This document shows, in pieces, positions 22,000 through 22,239 of a stretch of 22,239 nt of DNA (position 1 is the stretch's first letter; the number at the start of each line of letters is the position of its first letter). The stretch is taken from IMG/VR virus record IMGVR_UViG_3300045961_000155, positions 1-22,239 of that record. One strand, written 5' to 3'. Source of the stretch: a virus. Below the pieces are notes generated by a model. It ran no database searches. It was given only the letters and a program-made list of their open reading frames with translations, and had not been told where the DNA came from. The translations under genes were made by a program, and so were the position numbers.

Positions 22000-22239
22000 A
22001 TGTCCGCGGAATACGGCACCGATTTTTCATGCGTCACCGACCTGGACGCCGGTCTCTCCGTCGTCTCAGGGTCCCTGGCGCTGGTTCAGGCGGTGGCGCG
22101 CCGGTGGCTCTGCCCTGCCGGCGGACTCTGGTACGACCCGACATACGGCTACGGTCTGCTCCGGTGGCTCGGCGTGTCGGAGCCGCCGTTGCGGAAGATC
22201 TCTGCCGGCATGATCGCCGAGGCGCTGAAGGACGAGCGC
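22000..22239 (+). CDS. baseplate wedge protein, gp46/gp25-like (5' part, runs off the window)
   Basis: The frame opens at ATG 22000 and continues through the window end (80 codons visible). MSAEYGTDFSCVTDLDAG, then SGSLALVQAVARRWLCPAGG and LWYDPTYGYGLLRWLG match the layout of the Mu gp46 / T4 gp25-like baseplate family (D.....G...l.qai.rRl....G.l.yDp.YG..L). It is divergent from the lipoprotein gene with only 15 bp between starts, and has no clear ribosome-binding site. In Mu this gene follows the spike directly, so the baseplate block resumes here and a gp47-like gene would be expected next. Confidence 0.8.
   Translation, partial: MSAEYGTDFSCVTDLDAGLSVVSGSLALVQAVARRWLCPAGGLWYDPTYGYGLLRWLGVSEPPLRKISAGMIAEALKDER

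Noticed and set aside
1-22239. tRNA genes, CRISPR arrays, insertion sequences, phage attachment sites
   Set aside because: None recognised by eye on either strand: no tRNA-like cloverleaf, no regularly spaced repeats, and no transposase or integrase motifs.

Overview
This is a GC-rich window (roughly two-thirds G+C by eye) carrying the late structural region of a tailed phage or prophage with a Mu-type head and a contractile tail. Nearly all genes lie on the + strand, packed head to tail with GTGA, TGATG and TAATG junctions, as in one long late operon. The host is probably a myxobacterium-like organism (Myxococcota, Polyangia type). This is inferred from the base composition and from a minus-strand lipoprotein with a very long Gly/Ala/Ser/Thr-rich linker and a cysteine-rich C-terminus containing CGACG, a style common in that phylum. 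No integrase, transposase, lysis gene, attachment site, tRNA or rRNA is visible, so integrated prophage and free phage cannot be told apart.

Layout. 1-118 is the 3' end of an unknown gene. 119-286 is non-coding, with an imperfect tandem repeat and a GC-rich hairpin. 287-1608 holds two coupled genes that look regulatory: a double-CxxC protein and a probable helix-turn-helix protein. 1609-1732 is non-coding, with a G-quadruplex-type tract and a possible extended -10 promoter. 1733-5540 is a Zn-ribbon protein, small and large terminase, and a Mu gp29-like (DUF935) portal. 5537-7123 is a Mu gpF-like minor head protein with a C-terminal HExxH metallopeptidase-like domain. 7128-7705 has two small proteins. 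7705-8994 is a ClpP-type prohead protease with an in-frame nested scaffold start. 9035-10836 is a two-domain decoration-like protein and the Mu gpT-like major capsid protein. 10847-13074 holds connector and tail-completion genes (gp35-, gp36-, gpG- and gp37-like, plus a hypothetical). 13074-17538 is sheath, tube, tail assembly chaperone with a probable -1 frameshift, and tape measure. 17540-19526 is a LysM baseplate protein and a hub/spike protein with an OB fold. 19526-21119 is an Ala-rich protein and an Asp-box beta-propeller-like protein. 21124-21984 is the minus-strand lipoprotein. From 22000 to the window end is the start of a gp46/gp25-like baseplate gene.

How the genes work together. 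The terminases package DNA through the portal into a gpT shell built on the nested scaffold and matured by the protease. Decoration and gpF proteins finish the head, and the connector genes join it to a sheath/tube tail measured by a rather short tape measure protein (645 aa). The LysM and hub/spike proteins form the baseplate centre. The most unusual parts are the MuF-metallopeptidase fusion, the frameshifted chaperone, the nested scaffold, and the insertion of a propeller gene and an oppositely transcribed lipoprotein (a candidate lysogenic-conversion 'moron') inside the normally contiguous baseplate block.
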